NCBI RefSeq assembly: GCF_020520425.1
Contig: NC_079492.1
Location: 140,992,361 to 141,056,360 of the forward strand
Direction of reading: 5' to 3'
Length of the DNA: 64,000 bases
From: Spinacia oleracea
Taxonomy: Eukaryota; Streptophyta; Magnoliopsida; Caryophyllales; Amaranthaceae
In this document: positions 11,775-24,330 of the stretch, piece after piece
Position numbering within the stretch: the stretch's first letter is position 1
Layout: each line of letters opens with the position of its first letter
The notes under the pieces: model-generated
The model's input: only the letters and a program-made list of their open reading frames with translations
The model's database searches: none
What the model was told of the DNA's origin: nothing
Made by a program: the position numbers and the translations under genes

Positions 11775-12175
11775 AGATAATGACTATTAATAAGTGTAGT
11801 AGAGAGGCTTATGTTGAGAGGAATCATCTGTGTGGGAACACCTTGAGAGACAACATTAGGATTATAGATGCTCGAAGGAAAGTTGTTACGGTTACGGATA
11901 CTGAGGATAACATAAGCCAGAATCGGCTACGGGCATTTGAGATGTCGATCATAGGATGCACCGGGTAGACTGTAGGGATAGTGGAGGATTTTAAAACAAG
12001 CCGTGGGAGGCCAAAGATGACTTGGATGGAGAGAGCTAAATATGACGCGGAGGAAGTGTGTTTGTAAAGCATTCAGCACTGGATAGAAACGAATGGAGGA
12101 AGAGGATCTTTGTGGCTGACCACATGAGATAGTTTCATGTAGCAGACCCCAAGGCTTTGGTTTTGTTGCGGTATT
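11775..12175 (+). mobile_element. 3' end of an RTE-type LINE (non-LTR) retrotransposon
   Basis: Decayed coding sequence matches the C-terminal end of plant RTE-type LINE polyproteins. Readable blocks are NRLRAFE near 11920, RGRPKMTWMERAKYD near 12005-12045, and a tail corresponding to DRNEWRKRI...VADP at about 12085-12150. The end turns into the typical ccccaaggctttggttttgt stretch. Several stops and frameshifts break it. It is truncated at the 5' side. Confidence 0.65.
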
Positions 12176-12479
12176 GCTACATGATTCAGCTCAAGAGAGA
12201 AGTTTTATGAGGAACTTTTACTGAGCAAAACTTTCTTACGGAGAATGGAAAAACTAGATGAATTACTAGAATATTTCTCTTCGAATCCTGTATATACTGA
12301 ATAGTGAATACAATGAAGTACTCCATAAAGAAGCTGTAAGAAACTCATTGCAGGGTTTAATCTCAATGCTGACTGCACTCTCATGTTTAATTTAATATAA
12401 TATCTTCTTCGTTGCGTAAAAAAAAAGACTTGCCAGTGGTTGTAACTTAAACTTTTAACTGAGGATTCTAACTCTTTTA

Positions 12480-12741
12480 TTGGGCCAGGTAAGGCAATTT
12501 CAAAGAGACACTAAAAGCGCATGGAGACGCACCCAAGGCTCACAAGTCACTAGTCACTTCAATGTGGCGCTGCGCCTACTGGGCTCTGGGATAGTGGGAT
12601 CCCTATCACCTAAATATGCCTTGAGCTTTTTAAACATTGATCTAATCAACCTCTTCATGCTGATCTGCTGCACTTGGTCCTGAACCATATGGTCCAACAA
12701 AGTCTGTCTCTGTCTCTGTCTCTTTTGAAAAAAAAAAAAAG
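12480..12741 (+). repeat. Unassigned segment with an A-tail
   Basis: A GC-richer stretch (aaagcgcatggagacgcacc near 12515) ends with tctgtctctgtctctgtctc and 13 A residues near 12729-12741. This could be a retrotransposed SINE-like sequence. No A/B box was recognised, so the assignment is weak. Confidence 0.25.
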
Positions 12742-12790
12742 GAGAATACTTTGAGAGGACATATTGAAGAAACCTTTCTTTTACCTTTTA

Positions 12791-13134
12791 CTCCCTCCAT
12801 TCCTAATTGTTCTTTCTGTTTCTATTTCGAGCGTTCCTATATGTTCTTCCCATTTCTATTTTTTGACATGATTTTTTACCATAAATTTCTCCACCATCCC
12901 TTATTTAATTCATTCACATTTCCCTATTCACCCACCCAACTCCACTTTTATGATTTTTTATTACTTTATTACAAATATCTTCTCTCTCCTTCATTTTTTT
13001 ATTACTTTCTTTTACTACTTTATTACTTTCTCTTACATTCAATAATTACTCTTACACCCAATCATTACAAGATTTCATTTTCTTAATTTCCACACCAATT
13101 CCCAAATGGGAAGAACATAAAGGAACAGAAGGAG
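12791..13134. mobile_element. Stowaway-type MITE
   Basis: Terminal inverted repeats begin CTCCCTCCATTCC on the left and CTCCTTCTGTTCC on the right (reversed). They are flanked by TA at 12789-12790 and 13135-13136, as for Tc1/mariner-type Stowaway elements. The TIRs extend inward: gttcctatatgttcttccc at about 12832 matches the right end. The T/C-rich interior gives a Phe-rich open frame without coding value. Confidence 0.8.
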
Positions 13135-13482
13135 TACCTTTTACCTTAACCTGCATGAGTGCATGGTTAAGATCAGAATTGTTCTTTGTATAACCGTCAT
13201 ACAATCTCTACGTGTTCCTTACATTACTTAAGGGGAAAAGGACCCTGTGTATTAGGGCTCTATTTATTCTTCTAAGCATGAATGGGCAGTTATAGCCAGT
13301 TCTTTGTGGCCTCCTTTAACCTAACCTCATTTATGGTGCTTTTAGTCCAATGCATCACCCAATTTACAAGGAATTAAAAAGCAGACACAAGACAATTGAC
13401 TAATGGAGAAAGGCCTCTTTAAAGTTGGGAGTCTACACTGTTTCTTTTCTTTCTCTGCTTGTCCATTTATTTTTGTATGTTA

Positions 13483-13520
13483 CTAGTTAGTCCTCCGCGT
13501 GCGTAGCCAACTTGGTTAAT
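13483..13520 (-). mobile_element. Possible Helitron 3' end (minus strand)
   Basis: Reversed, the sequence reads ctacgcacgcggag (imperfect hairpin) followed by gactaactag and then T, matching a Helitron 3' terminus ending CTAG|T. The 5' terminus was not found to the right, so the element is either truncated or longer than could be traced. Confidence 0.4.
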
Positions 13521-13929
13521 CCTCATGATATAAAAAAATTATCTGTATAGATTCGTATTCACTTGTATTTTCATATTATAATTTGCGCTTTTTTCATTTT
13601 TCTGTAGTCGTTTATTGACCTAGTCAACTATCGGTCTAAAATTGACCTATGACCCACTTTGATATGTACATTACTGAACCGCTAAAATGAAACTTTCATT
13701 AGCGTACCATTTCTTACTCATACTGATTTGACCCAAACGAAGTCTGGTTGTACAACGTATCATAAGCTAATGGTTGAAGTCCCAAGATTAGTTTTATATT
13801 CCACATATACTTCCTCTGTATTTTTTTTGGGAGTCACACATATCATTTTCGTCCGTATTTCATTAGGAGTTACTTTCATTTTAAGTAACTATCTTTTTAA
13901 ATACAATGTGTAAATGTTTGTAGTTAAAA

Positions 13930-16900
13930 CAAAACAACCACTATTATACATATTTTCTGGAAAAAATTAGTTTATTTAGTAGCAGGTAAATGAACAAACA
14001 ACCATTGATGATGTAACACCATCTTCAGTTTCTAAACATTCAAGATAGATGTCTTATGGAATCACCTTGAAGCATTTCACATATTTCACTTTGAGTAAAT
14101 ATAACCATATTTCTTAAATTCTTGTGAAATAAGTAAGTCATAAAATCCATCTTTGGCCTATGAACATAATTGTCTAGAACCTTCTAACAATAGTCCATTT
14201 CTATGTCATGTTCAACAAGTAAGACCCATGTGTCTTAAATTAGTCAACTTTCAAAAATCCATGCCATGGAATCTTAGAATGTTGTCTTGTTGATATGGTC
14301 GTATAACATTGCCAAAGATACGTGGAACACAAATCAAAATATTTGATTTGTACCTTTTGAAGTATGAGTGTTAAGAGTTTTTTTAATTAATCACTCAACC
14401 CTTAAATGACCATTTCATTCAAATAAACACTCAACGATTGTTTTTTTTTACTTTGAATGTGTGTCTTTATGTTGTCCAAACAGAAAATTATGTATGATGA
14501 TTAATGGAACGTAATTCCATTAGGTTCCAGCCTTTGAAAGGACTTTAAAACAAACATGATAACCCTACAACTAATGTAGCGCGACTTTGCTTCATTTCCC
14601 ACTTGTAGGTCAATAACCAGACTTAGCTCCCGGATTTTGAGTTCCTAACGAAAGTTAGAACCTCAAGCGGTAATATAATAAAATAGGAGTTTATTTGCTA
14701 AGTCGTTTCTCTTTAACAAAAACTTCAAGGTAGAAATAGAATTTCTGAATTCATTTCTTTTGTTCTCGTTTCCTATCCTTTCTAGCACATTTTTCTTATA
14801 GTCCTAAAAATTTTACTCTTTGCTTGATCTTCTTACCTTGAAATGCTTACAAAGTCCCATTCTTCTATTCACTTTGAATGACCACATCCAATGAGTCTAG
14901 TTCATTATCGAATCAAAAGAAAATTGGTTGTTAACCATTGGTTATACACGAGCCTTTAACTCAATACTTCATTATTCCAGAACTACCTAGTATTCTGAAT
15001 ATATAAGGTCCAATTGGTCCACTATTCAAATTTTAGTTTGAAAACAACCATGAAGATCACTATAAGATAATAGCATCCAAGATACACACTCATTCTCCTT
15101 TTCTTTGAGAATTGCTCTCAAAATTAGTTACCAGTCGATCGAGGAAATGTCGCAGTTCTATTATCTGAACGCAATAAAGTTGAAGATTTACAATTATATG
15201 CATTCATATTCTACAAAATGAAATAGCAAAGAAAACATTTATCATACTTTAATAACTTGAATAAAAGCATTCACGCAATCATTAAAACTATTAAACATTT
15301 CTTTCATGCAATAAAATAAGGTCCATAATGAATGAAACAAATCCAAGATTCCAAAAGTCTTAAATACTTAAGCATGCTTTGGCTTGTCTTAAGTTTTTTA
15401 AGATTTTAGGTAAGCAAAACAGATTGCTAGTAATCTCTAAATTACTCTTGGTTAATAAACTAATACCATAATTTATCCTATTGCCACAATATAATCCAAT
15501 ATTGCTTGAGTTAAAACCACAACCAACGTGTTCCTTTGGGATACCTTACCATCTAAGTCTACTAAAATAGTATCTCGTTTTGGCGGAAACCTACTATCTT
15601 AGGTCCTTAGATTTTTGTAAGCGCTTGATTTGGAAGGCATTATAAACTCAATATTACTTTGGACCTAGTTGTTTCTATGTTGGTTTGATTATTTAGTGAA
15701 CTAAATCTAATCAAACATACATACAACATTCATGCATAATATACATTCATCCAATATATATAAGTGCATAAATAACTTTGGTGAACTAGTATGGCCCAAA
15801 ACTTGGTCTTGAAGCATCCAATCTTCCCTTCACCTTGTTAGCTTGGCATCGTCTTGAACTTCATTCAAAAGCTAACTTAAAGTTCTAAATAATCTAGAAG
15901 AACTTGAAATAATAGTAATCCTAATTATTACATCAAAACTTCAATGGTACGTAGACCATATTTAAAACTTTACATTCAAAGATAAAACGGTACACGGACC
16001 GTATTTAACTATCCTAGATTGACCACACTAGTCACCTGCAATACCTGCAATACATAAAATAATTTCTATGGCATTCATCCATTCGTGTCCTAAAACGAAT
16101 GACCCAAATAAATATGCAAGTATTTACATGATTTATTTAAAAATCACGTTCACGTAAAACGCATCCTAAAAGATTAATCAATTCCGAATTATTAATCCTT
16201 AGAATTATTCAATCAAAAATTAATTTAATTAAAATAATGGTGCCCTACAAAAAATAATTAGAATCAATTATTTTAAATAATTTCATTTAAACGCTCCCAC
16301 TTAAACCAATATTTAATCTGGACATTTTATTTTAAATATTTAAACCCGCGGCCCGGCCCAAGTCAAATAAAATAAAATAATAAAAAAAAGTCCACTGTTA
16401 GCCCCTTCGTGCAAAATTAAGCCCAAAGCCCAAAAATTAGGCCTTGGAATCAAACGAAGCAAAAACCGCACAATCATGTGCATCATGGGCTAGGTGAGTG
16501 CCCATCCCATCGACGCGCAGTGCCATCGTAGCATCGCTCCCACGCGAGGGCGCAAAGCCCATCACGCAGGCACGAATGCCCTGCAGCAGCGCATAGACTT
16601 GCTCGCCCAAGTCCGCTGCCTGCTTACCTTCGTCGCTATGCAGTACCTCGGTCCAGCGCTGCTGGCCTTGGCGTGTGGCGTGCCGTGAGCTCACCCGAGG
16701 GATTCGCCCAGCTTTCCACTGCCTTGTCGCACATAGCACGCAACGCACACAAGGCCAACGCCTATGCTTCCTTCGTGTGCGTGTACCCCTTTTCGTCCCG
16801 CAGGGGCAGCAACCCTTGCTTCGTGCAAGAGGCTTGCTGTCTGATCTTTATTTAAAAAAAAAATCAATTTCTAACATCCGAAACGAAATTGCACAAAAAA

Positions 16901-17711
16901 AGTAGTTTTCATAATATTAACAAAATTAATCGTTTTAATTACGCAAAATAACGTTTTGAATGATTTTATTAAATTTCAAACAATCCAATTTGAGAAATTA
17001 ATAAAGCATGGCTAACAATTATTCAAATTTAACGTACGATGAACATCAACAAAAATTTGAATTATTTTGATAATCAAATCCAAAACTTCAAATCGTTCTA
17101 AACATTTAAAAAATTAGATTTTCATCAAATTTGGTTTAGGTGATGATTAAAATTAACGAATCCAATCAAAATTATAATCCATGAATTTTTAAATTTTCCA
17201 TTTAAACATGAATTCATATTCCCCTTCTCACCTAAATAAATTTTCATATCTAAATAATTAACAAAATTAATTTACGATCTAAAATTCATTAAATTAGGGA
17301 AAAATCAAATTAATGTGTATACTTAATATTCATGGACGAAACAATTAACATAATTCTATAATAAATCCAAGAACGGTAGGGAAAAATTTCAATTAATTCC
17401 GAGTTCATTAGGTCGAGCAATTAATTGAAAAAGTTTCCAACTTTGTTATTTTAATTCATTAATTAACAAAAACGCCCAAAAACCCGAACTTCGGGGCCTG
17501 TTTTTGCGTTTCTATTCTCATGAATTGATCTTAAAACACCGTTTTCAATCAGATTATGGTCAGAAAATTGAATTTCCGACATTTCATGAATTCTGAATAC
17601 TTTCTACGACTTATCCAATAATCCAGAAAAATTCAGGAAAAAATCAGAAAAATTCGACAATAATAAAAAAAAAAAAAAATAACATGCCAATATGTATTTT
17701 AAATACATGTT
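13930..17711 (-). mobile_element. Non-coding internal region of an LTR element (LARD-like)
   Basis: This AT-rich stretch lies on the internal side of the PBS at 17712-17723, reading leftwards. It has no gag or pol similarity. It contains a GC-rich island at 16440-16830 with short overlapping frames on both strands that look like chance frames. The 3' LTR expected on the left (a second copy of 17725-18721) was not found. The element is therefore truncated or its left border lies elsewhere. The left limit given here is approximate. Confidence 0.4.
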
Positions 17712-17723
17712 TATCTGATACCA
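17712..17723 (-). other. Primer binding site of the LARD-like element
   Basis: Reversed, it reads TGGTATCAGATA, complementary to the initiator-methionine tRNA 3' end. It lies one base from the LTR end. This fixes the element as minus-oriented. Confidence 0.7.
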
Positions 17724-17724
17724 C

Positions 17725-18721
17725 TGTAGGGGTTTAGAGTTAAATACATATTGACATAGCGAATGACCCCAAAGCCAGGAATCATGTATAAAGTACAAAT
17801 TAAGCAGACTTACGTTTGTAGCGTGCTTTCCCTAGATTTAACGTATCACGAACACGAACAAGAACTCCAGATGTGGTTCCTCTACTTGGTTCACCGACAC
17901 ATTCAGACCCGTCTTGAGATCGATGGCTTAGAAGTCACTCAAGATGTTTGCTTTTTGGGAAGAACACTCTAATGGAGGCACATAGAGAATTAGGGTTTCT
18001 CTCTTGCCTTAGGTTAGAATAATCTGGTTGCATAAGGTTAGGAAAACATCTAGAATAGGTTATTAAAATAACCTTTCTAATGGACCAAGATAACCGGCCA
18101 AGCACAAGGCTCAATCGGTCAGCAAGGTCCATGAGGAGTGCGAGCAAACGCAGCTAGCTTGTTGTCGAGCCGCGGGCCACAACGCAACAACTGCTGCCCT
18201 TTTGTGCACGCATCCAAGCAGGCAAGGCCATGGGATAGCGCTGCAATCATGCGTGTTGCGCCCATGGGTCTTGCGCCTCATTTTCTTGGCTCGTGGGTTT
18301 GCTTTCGTGTATGCGATTAAATTATCCTTCGACAATTTATTTATCGTTTCGTACTTGACGATCCATTTTCGTACGATACGATTATTCGTTTCGCCTAGCT
18401 TACGAATATATGCAACAGGATATACGATTTCACGATCCAATGTTAAATCGTATAATTATGTTTTCCGAACTAATTCCCGAAAAGCTATTAAATAAATTTC
18501 CGATTCATTTAATCCGGTGATCCGTTAAATGCCAATGGTGTGACCTTATAGGTTCAGTCAAGAGTAAGCTGTGAGCCTAATTAGGATTAGAACTCACTGA
18601 TCGGAAGCATTGCTCCAGCCAGCTGTTCCGATCACTTGATCTCACTGAATTAATTGTTCGTAATTAATCTGAACCTTTGTATTGGACTAATGCACCTTGG
18701 GCGAAGGACATATTTCCTTCA
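17725..18721 (-). repeat. LTR (997 bp) of a Copia-like/LARD element
   Basis: On the minus strand it begins TGAAGGAAATATGTCCTTCG and ends CCCCTACA, with TG...CA borders and the PBS adjacent. The start resembles Angela/Tork-type Copia LTRs (family knowledge). The right border abruptly cuts the RNase H region of the Copia element at 18722, so this LTR probably marks an insertion into that element. Confidence 0.65.
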
Positions 18722-20508
18722 TTAATTTGACTGAGTTGTGAGCATTGAGCATAATCCCTTGCCCTGGTGAATGTAGCAAGTACCTCAACACCCTTTTAGC
18801 AGCTTGCAAATGTACAATTGTTGTTGAATGCATAGATTGACTTAACACATGAACTGTAAATGCAATGTCAGGTATTGTGAGTGTGAGATAAATCAGTTTT
18901 CCTACCAAATTTGATACACTTCAGGATCGGGAAACAGATCTTCAGCATCATGTATCAGCTTCACATTAGGATAATGGGGAAGCCTAAGTGGTCTCATATG
19001 TGTCATAACATATTGCTTGATCAAGTCAAGTGTTTATTGATTTTGTGACAGAAATATGTCTTGATCTGATCTGCTAACCTCAATTCTCAAGAAATAACTC
19101 AGTTCTCACATATCCTTCATGTGAAATTGTGCAAACAAAAGAGATTTGACATCAGTGATTTTTTTCGCAAAATTTCCAGAAATAATAAGATCATCTACAT
19201 ATACTAAAATTGCCACAAACTTAGTCCCTGCCAATCTGGTAAAGAGAGAATAATCTGTTTTGGATTGCTTAAATACAAACCTTGTTAGTGCTGCTAAAAG
19301 CTTGGAAAACCATTGCATTGGAGCCTGTTTTAGTCCATACAGAGACTTTTTAAGCTTCAAAACCTTCTTCTCTGGAACTTGCTCTCCCTGTATTGTACTA
19401 ATACTCTTTCCAGAACCAGTGTATTCTTGTGGAAATTTTAGATACACATTTTCATTCAAACCACCATGTAAGAAGACATTCTTCACATCCATTTGATGTT
19501 CTATCTATCCTTCCATAGAAGCCACTGCAAGAAGTACTCTAACTGTTGTTAACTTTGCTACTAGAGAAAAGGTTTGATCATAATCCAGGCCATGCCTTTG
19601 CATGTTTCCAAAAAACACAAGTCTTGCCTTATGACTGTCAATTCTTCCATCTTCCATCTGAATGAAACTTAGTTATGTAAATCCATATGTTTGCTATTCC
19701 CATTTTCTAAGTGGTAAGTCAATAATCACCCATGTTTCATTGTCTTCTAGGACCCTTAACTCTTCATTCATTGCCTCAATCCAGTGATTTCCTTCCTCAA
19801 CTGCTTGTTTGAATTTATGTGGATCTTCATGCAGCTCTACACTTGCTAAAATACGTGAGAAGACCTTGCTTGCTGGTGGAAAAATGACCTGGTTTATAAG
19901 TTCTTCCATAACACATGCAGTTTCATAGTCATTCATCCAACTTGGTTTTCTTGTTGTTCTAACCGATGCCCTGATTTGTTCCTCAAACAGTTACTGCTTG
20001 CTGAGTATCATGAGTGAGAGTAACTGGAGCTTCTTGAGTCACTAGTTCAGCACAATCATTATGAGTGTGAGTCATTGGTTCAGACCAATCTGGGACATGG
20101 AACTGACTTTCATCTTCTGAAGTTTCAGGAATGAGATTATCAATCTCTTCTGACTTTAGCAGCTATGGATATATATGCTCATGAAAATTTACATCTCTTG
20201 ACATAAAACACTTCATGTGAGATTAAATTCAAGAGTATATATTCTTTTTTTCAATAGGATAGCCGAACAGTAAGCATGAACTCCGTTCTCTTTCATCTTG
20301 TCAACTATGCTTTGTGGATTATAAGCAAATCCCAAATAACCAAATGATCTAATCACATCATAATCAGGTTTTTTCCATTGAATTTCTCATATTGTGTGCA
20401 ATTATGGAGCATTGGAGTTAGAAATCTGTTCGTGAGGTATGTGACAGTGAGAACACAGTCTCCCCAGTACTTCAAGGGTAATCTAGATTGAAACCTTAAA
20501 TCCATTGC
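18722..20508 (-). pseudogene. Copia integrase end, reverse transcriptase, start of RNase H (broken)
   Basis: This minus-strand coding remnant has lost its single frame. At 19106-19492 the RT shows VFLHGGLNENVYLKFPQEY, LYGLKQAP and the catalytic YVDD in ILVYVDDLIISG. At 18722-18908 the block GKLIYLTLTIPDIAFTVHVL followed by AKRVLRYL marks the RT-RNase H connection. At 19694-19936 the linker before RT (EAMNEELRVLEDNETW) is readable. Stops such as those near 20160-20230 prevent translation. The right limit is the target-site copy ATTGC (20504-20508), where the Gypsy element interrupts integrase. Confidence 0.8.
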
Positions 20509-21188
20509 TGTTTATGCCAAAATTCGTATGGGGGCGACTTTCGGCTAGGGTCGACACTAACTAAGCAAAGAATCAACGACACAAATAAAGAGGCACGACA
20601 CAGAGGAGTGTTGACGCGGAAAACCCAGGAACAAGGTAAAAAACCGCGGATAGCTATGAGGCTATCAATCCACTAAGTATTCTATATGATTGTTTATGCT
20701 TTTTCTTCTGAGAATCGATAACTAAAATCTCAAGTACAATAATGAATGATGAAACAGTTTATAACTTAAGAGTTTCGGTGCTTGAGTGAACGTGGCTTGC
20801 TTATCATTATCTTCGTCCTTTTATAGGGTATTCTCAACGGTCTAATCGGTTGAGAAAATCCCACAAAGATAGGAGTATCTTCATCACACGTCTCTTCAGC
20901 CTTCAACTGCTTCCGCGCTTCTCGCGTGAGTCTTGGACTCGTTCTTGCTAGCTTGACGGCGCTGCCTATCATGGGCTTTAGGTCAACTTATCAGCCCGTT
21001 TCTTGAGGACGCGTCTCAGTAGCTTGTACTTTGTCGCCTGTCCTTCGTCGGCTGTACCTCGTTGTATGATGCTACGTCGGACGTATCTCCCTGGAGCTGT
21101 GTTTACCTGCGACACGATATGACCTGGCTGACACGACATGACCAAACGTTAGAACGGTTATGTCGTTAGTCCAAAAAGTGGGATAACA
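20509..21188 (-). repeat. 3' LTR of the Gypsy element
   Basis: 680 bp, plus strand TGTTTATGCC...GGGATAACA. Aligned line by line with 29738-30417 without any mismatch or gap (constant offset 9,229). Confidence 0.95.
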
Positions 21189-21202
21189 GTTTGCCCCCAA
21201 TT
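21189..21202 (-). other. Polypurine tract of the Gypsy element
   Basis: Reversed, the bases next to the 3' LTR read ttgggggcaaac, the expected purine-rich primer for plus-strand synthesis directly before the TG of the LTR. Confidence 0.7.
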
Positions 21203-21486
21203 GTGAATTTGCGGAGTCACACAAAGCAAAAGAAACAATTCAAATTAAAAAACCGTCTTCAACTGCCTAGTTCGTGGGATAAAACCGTTCAAAATTCTAG
21301 AGTAATAAATACCAATTCACGACATGCAATAAAGTTCTTCACACCAAGTTTTTCGAAAAATTTCTAGATCCGAAAGCAGGAGAGAGAAGAGGGAGAAAGC
21401 GAAGTCGATTTTCGCACTGAGTTTGTTCGATTTTCAGGTAAAATTTGCTTTCTTTTTCGATTTCCTTGTAGATTTTTGTAAGTGAG

Positions 21487-22959
21487 ATGGGTAGATCTAA
21501 GTCGGTTGTAGCGAGAGGAAAGGGGGAGTCGGGTTCCACTCGGGTTAAGTCCCTTAACCCGATATATTCTACTGTGGTGGATCCGGCGGCTTTTGTTGAA
21601 CTTGCTGGTTTGCCGCCGTCGGCGGAAGTGAAGATTCCCGGCTCGGATGAGGAAGCCTTTGACTGTCCAGAGGGGTATGTGGTTATGTATGAGTATCCGT
21701 TCACAATTGGCTTCAAATTTCCTTTCACTCCTCTAGTTAGGTCCTTTATCGAGGTTTTCCATTTGAGTCCGGGTCAGTTGATGCCCCAGATATGGCGGGT
21801 TTTCACGGTGGTGCATGGAGTTACTGCGAACTGGCGTACGCCATTTGACCTATCTGATTTGATGTACTCTTACGACCTAGCACTGCAGAAGTGTTGTAGG
21901 TATACCTTGGTTACGAAGAAGGGGAAGACGAACTTAGGTGTTGGTTTAGGTGTGAACGACAGGGGTTGGCAGAGTCGTTTTGTCTTTGTAGGCAAAGATT
22001 CTCTGGGAGATAAAGGGCGGTTTCTGGTCGAGGGATGGACGATGGAAGGTAAATGTGTCGTTTTATCTTTGTTTCTCGTCGTTTTACTGAACGTCGCCTT
22101 ACTTGGTTTTGTTTTGCAGTTGTCAAGGGGTCGTCGTTGACTGAGTTGAACGCTGATTCTGAGGATAAGTATCGGAAGTTCTTGGGTTATTCTGTCGAGG
22201 ATAGGTCTTTCAGTCGCGACGGAGAGTTTTTAGACGAGCAGGAGGTGGACCGGTCAGGCGACGTCGCCGAGGAGGAGGAGATAGACGAGGGATCAGGTCA
22301 ACTGACTCGTCGTCGGAAAAGGTTGGATTTGCTTGAGGAGGTAGTGGCAAACTCGTCGTCCGCCGAAGGTGAAGTAGGTGATATGGCTGACAACTCAGGT
22401 ATTTGTCGTTTGTTTATTTCGGGGTTTGTATATATTTTTGTTTTTGTTTTGGGTAATGTTTGACCTTTATTTTTTGTATTGGGTGTAGAGCATACTCTTT
22501 CGTCTCGGCCTGTGTCGAGGATGTCTCAGAGCGAGATTCAGGAGCGTGCAAGGAAGCGACTTAGGTCGTCCTCGACTTCTGGTGGACGGGGTATGACGGT
22601 TGTACCTCGGTTTTCTGCGATAGGTTCATCGGCCGAGACGCCTGTCGTCATAGGAGCCGAAGGCTTTCATCCGATTGCTTCGTCGTCGCCTCCACAGCCG
22701 TTCAAGGCGTCGTCTGCTGCTGTCGACGTTAGTAAAGTGTCTGCTTCGTCGGCCAAGAAGCGACCTGTCGAGACGGATCCTGTCGAGGATACGGTTATCA
22801 CTTTGCCCCCAAGCTTCTTGGGTGATGAAGAGGCGTCGGTTATATGGCCTTTCGCTGATCGCTTGATCTTGCCTACGACGTATCGACGATACCACGAGGT
22901 GGATCCTCTTCCTGTCGCGTCGGACGCCGCTGAGCTTAGTCTGCGGGTGAGTTTTATTT

Positions 22960-23014
<55 letters not shown>

Positions 23015-23783
23015 AAAGATGTATGTTGTGTAAATCTGTTTTGGCATTGGTTTTGCGCAGGCGTCGCAGGCTGCCTTGGCTGTACGTAGGCAGTGTTCGT
23101 TGCTGTGCGACGAGGTGACGAATGCAAGGCAGCTGACGGCGACGGCGAAGAAGGCGGCCGCATCGTGGGAAGCGAAGTGGAAAGCTGCTGAGAAGAAGGT
23201 TGTGGATCTTGCTGCGGTGATTAAGGCCAAGGGTGATCAGTTGAAGGGTAAGGATAAGCAGTTAGCCGACGTGGCTAAAGATCTGGAGAAAGTGAAGGAG
23301 GAGTTGACCTCGACGACAGAGGAATTGGATGGATTGAGGAGCTTGTACGACGCCCTGCAGGAGGAGGCGAAAGACGTCGAGGCTCTTGCTATATGGAGGA
23401 CGCCGGCGCAGATGATGTATTCCTGCCTGATTGGGGAGACTAGCCTTTGGCCGTGTCAAAAGGAGGTGGATGACTATCTGGCTAATGGCGGTACCATGGC
23501 TGACCTGTCGGTGCCCGTGGTGGATTCGGAGGAGTTGGCGAAGACGGCTGACACTGCTAGTACTGAGGCGACGGAGGTGGATGCGGCTTTGTTGGTGGTG
23601 AGTGCGCCTGTTCCGGACCAAGAGGGGGAGGTTTTAGCTGTTGGGTGCGAAGAGGAGGCCCTTGCCGTCGTTTCTCAAGACGAGACAGTGGACGTGGCGT
23701 CGGTGGAGGTGCCAGTCGTGCCCCCAGAGCAAGAGCCGGAGCAGGAAGTCGTGGTCTCTACTCAGGAAGAAGGGATGTATTAG
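21487..23783 (+). CDS. Antisense spliced accessory gene (aORF) of the Retand-type element
   Basis: Four exons on the strand opposite gag-pol join in frame: 21487-22048, 22120-22398, 22489-22946 and 23061-23783 (2,022 nt, 673 aa). All introns have GT/AG ends. Phases 1, 1 and 0 match exactly, which supports the model. The N-terminal ~190 residues (PEGYVVMYEYPFTIGFKFPF, then PQIWRVFTVVHGV) resemble the plant family annotated as putative gypsy-type transposon/Transposase_28, whose function is unknown. The middle is acidic and then Ser/Arg-rich. Exon 4 opens with a predicted coiled coil rich in A, K and E (AKDLEKVKEELTSTTEELDG) and ends in a long acidic tail. Intron 3 holds an unusual run of about 50 T. 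It is convergent with pol, whose stop lies 547 bp away. Confidence 0.8.
22961..23013. repeat. Poly-T tract in intron 3 of the antisense gene
   Basis: More than 50 consecutive T (about 22961-23013). It produces meaningless poly-Lys frames on the minus strand and could act as an extended polypyrimidine tract for the acceptor at 23059-23060. Confidence 0.9.
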
Positions 23784-24330
23784 TTTGTAGTTTTCGAATT
23801 TTCTGTTGGTTTTTGTGTTTTGTTGGTGAACTTCTTTACTCGTCGTCGATGGCGGCGACGAGGTGGTTTGGATGACTTGTGTTTTTATTCGTCGTCGGTA
23901 GTGGCGACGCTGTGTGTGGATAATGTTTAGTGTTTGAAATTTCGGAAGTCGTGGCCTTAGGGGTCGCGCGTCGTGTGTGTTAAGTTTGTTTTTCTTTATG
24001 GTTATCCCGTTGCGTTTTGATGTCTTAGTTTCGTGTAGCAGATGCTTTGTGAGTAATAAGTATTGAACCGACTGATGTGTAAAATCATACCTGCGTTGTT
24101 ACTTCGTTGTCTCTTGCGGTCTCGCTCTGAGTCGTACGTTGTTGCTTGTGGATGTCATTCGTCGTGCGTCTTGCATTCTGCAAAAGAAAACAGGGGTCGC
24201 TAGGAGGATTGGCCGTTGGGGATGCCAACGGCCCTCCGATGCCTAAGTCAGTAATGGTTTTTAAAATAAAACGATAAAGAAAAGTAAAGACGACGATGCG
24301 GCGACTGATAAAATTGGTTACGACGAGGTT
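23784..24330. other. Spacer between antisense gene and pol
   Basis: Non-coding part of the Gypsy element between two convergent genes. It is G/T-rich on the plus strand with cgtcg repeats. It would hold the 3' UTR of the antisense transcript. Confidence 0.5.

Noticed and set aside
12751-13086. Phe-rich 111-codon frame resembling a membrane protein
   Set aside because: It is the T/C-rich interior of a Stowaway MITE.
16437-16905. GC-rich overlapping frames that could suggest a small gene
   Set aside because: They lie within the non-coding internal region of an LTR element and show no domain.
22954-23230. Lys-rich minus-strand frames
   Set aside because: They translate the poly-T tract of intron 3 of the antisense gene.
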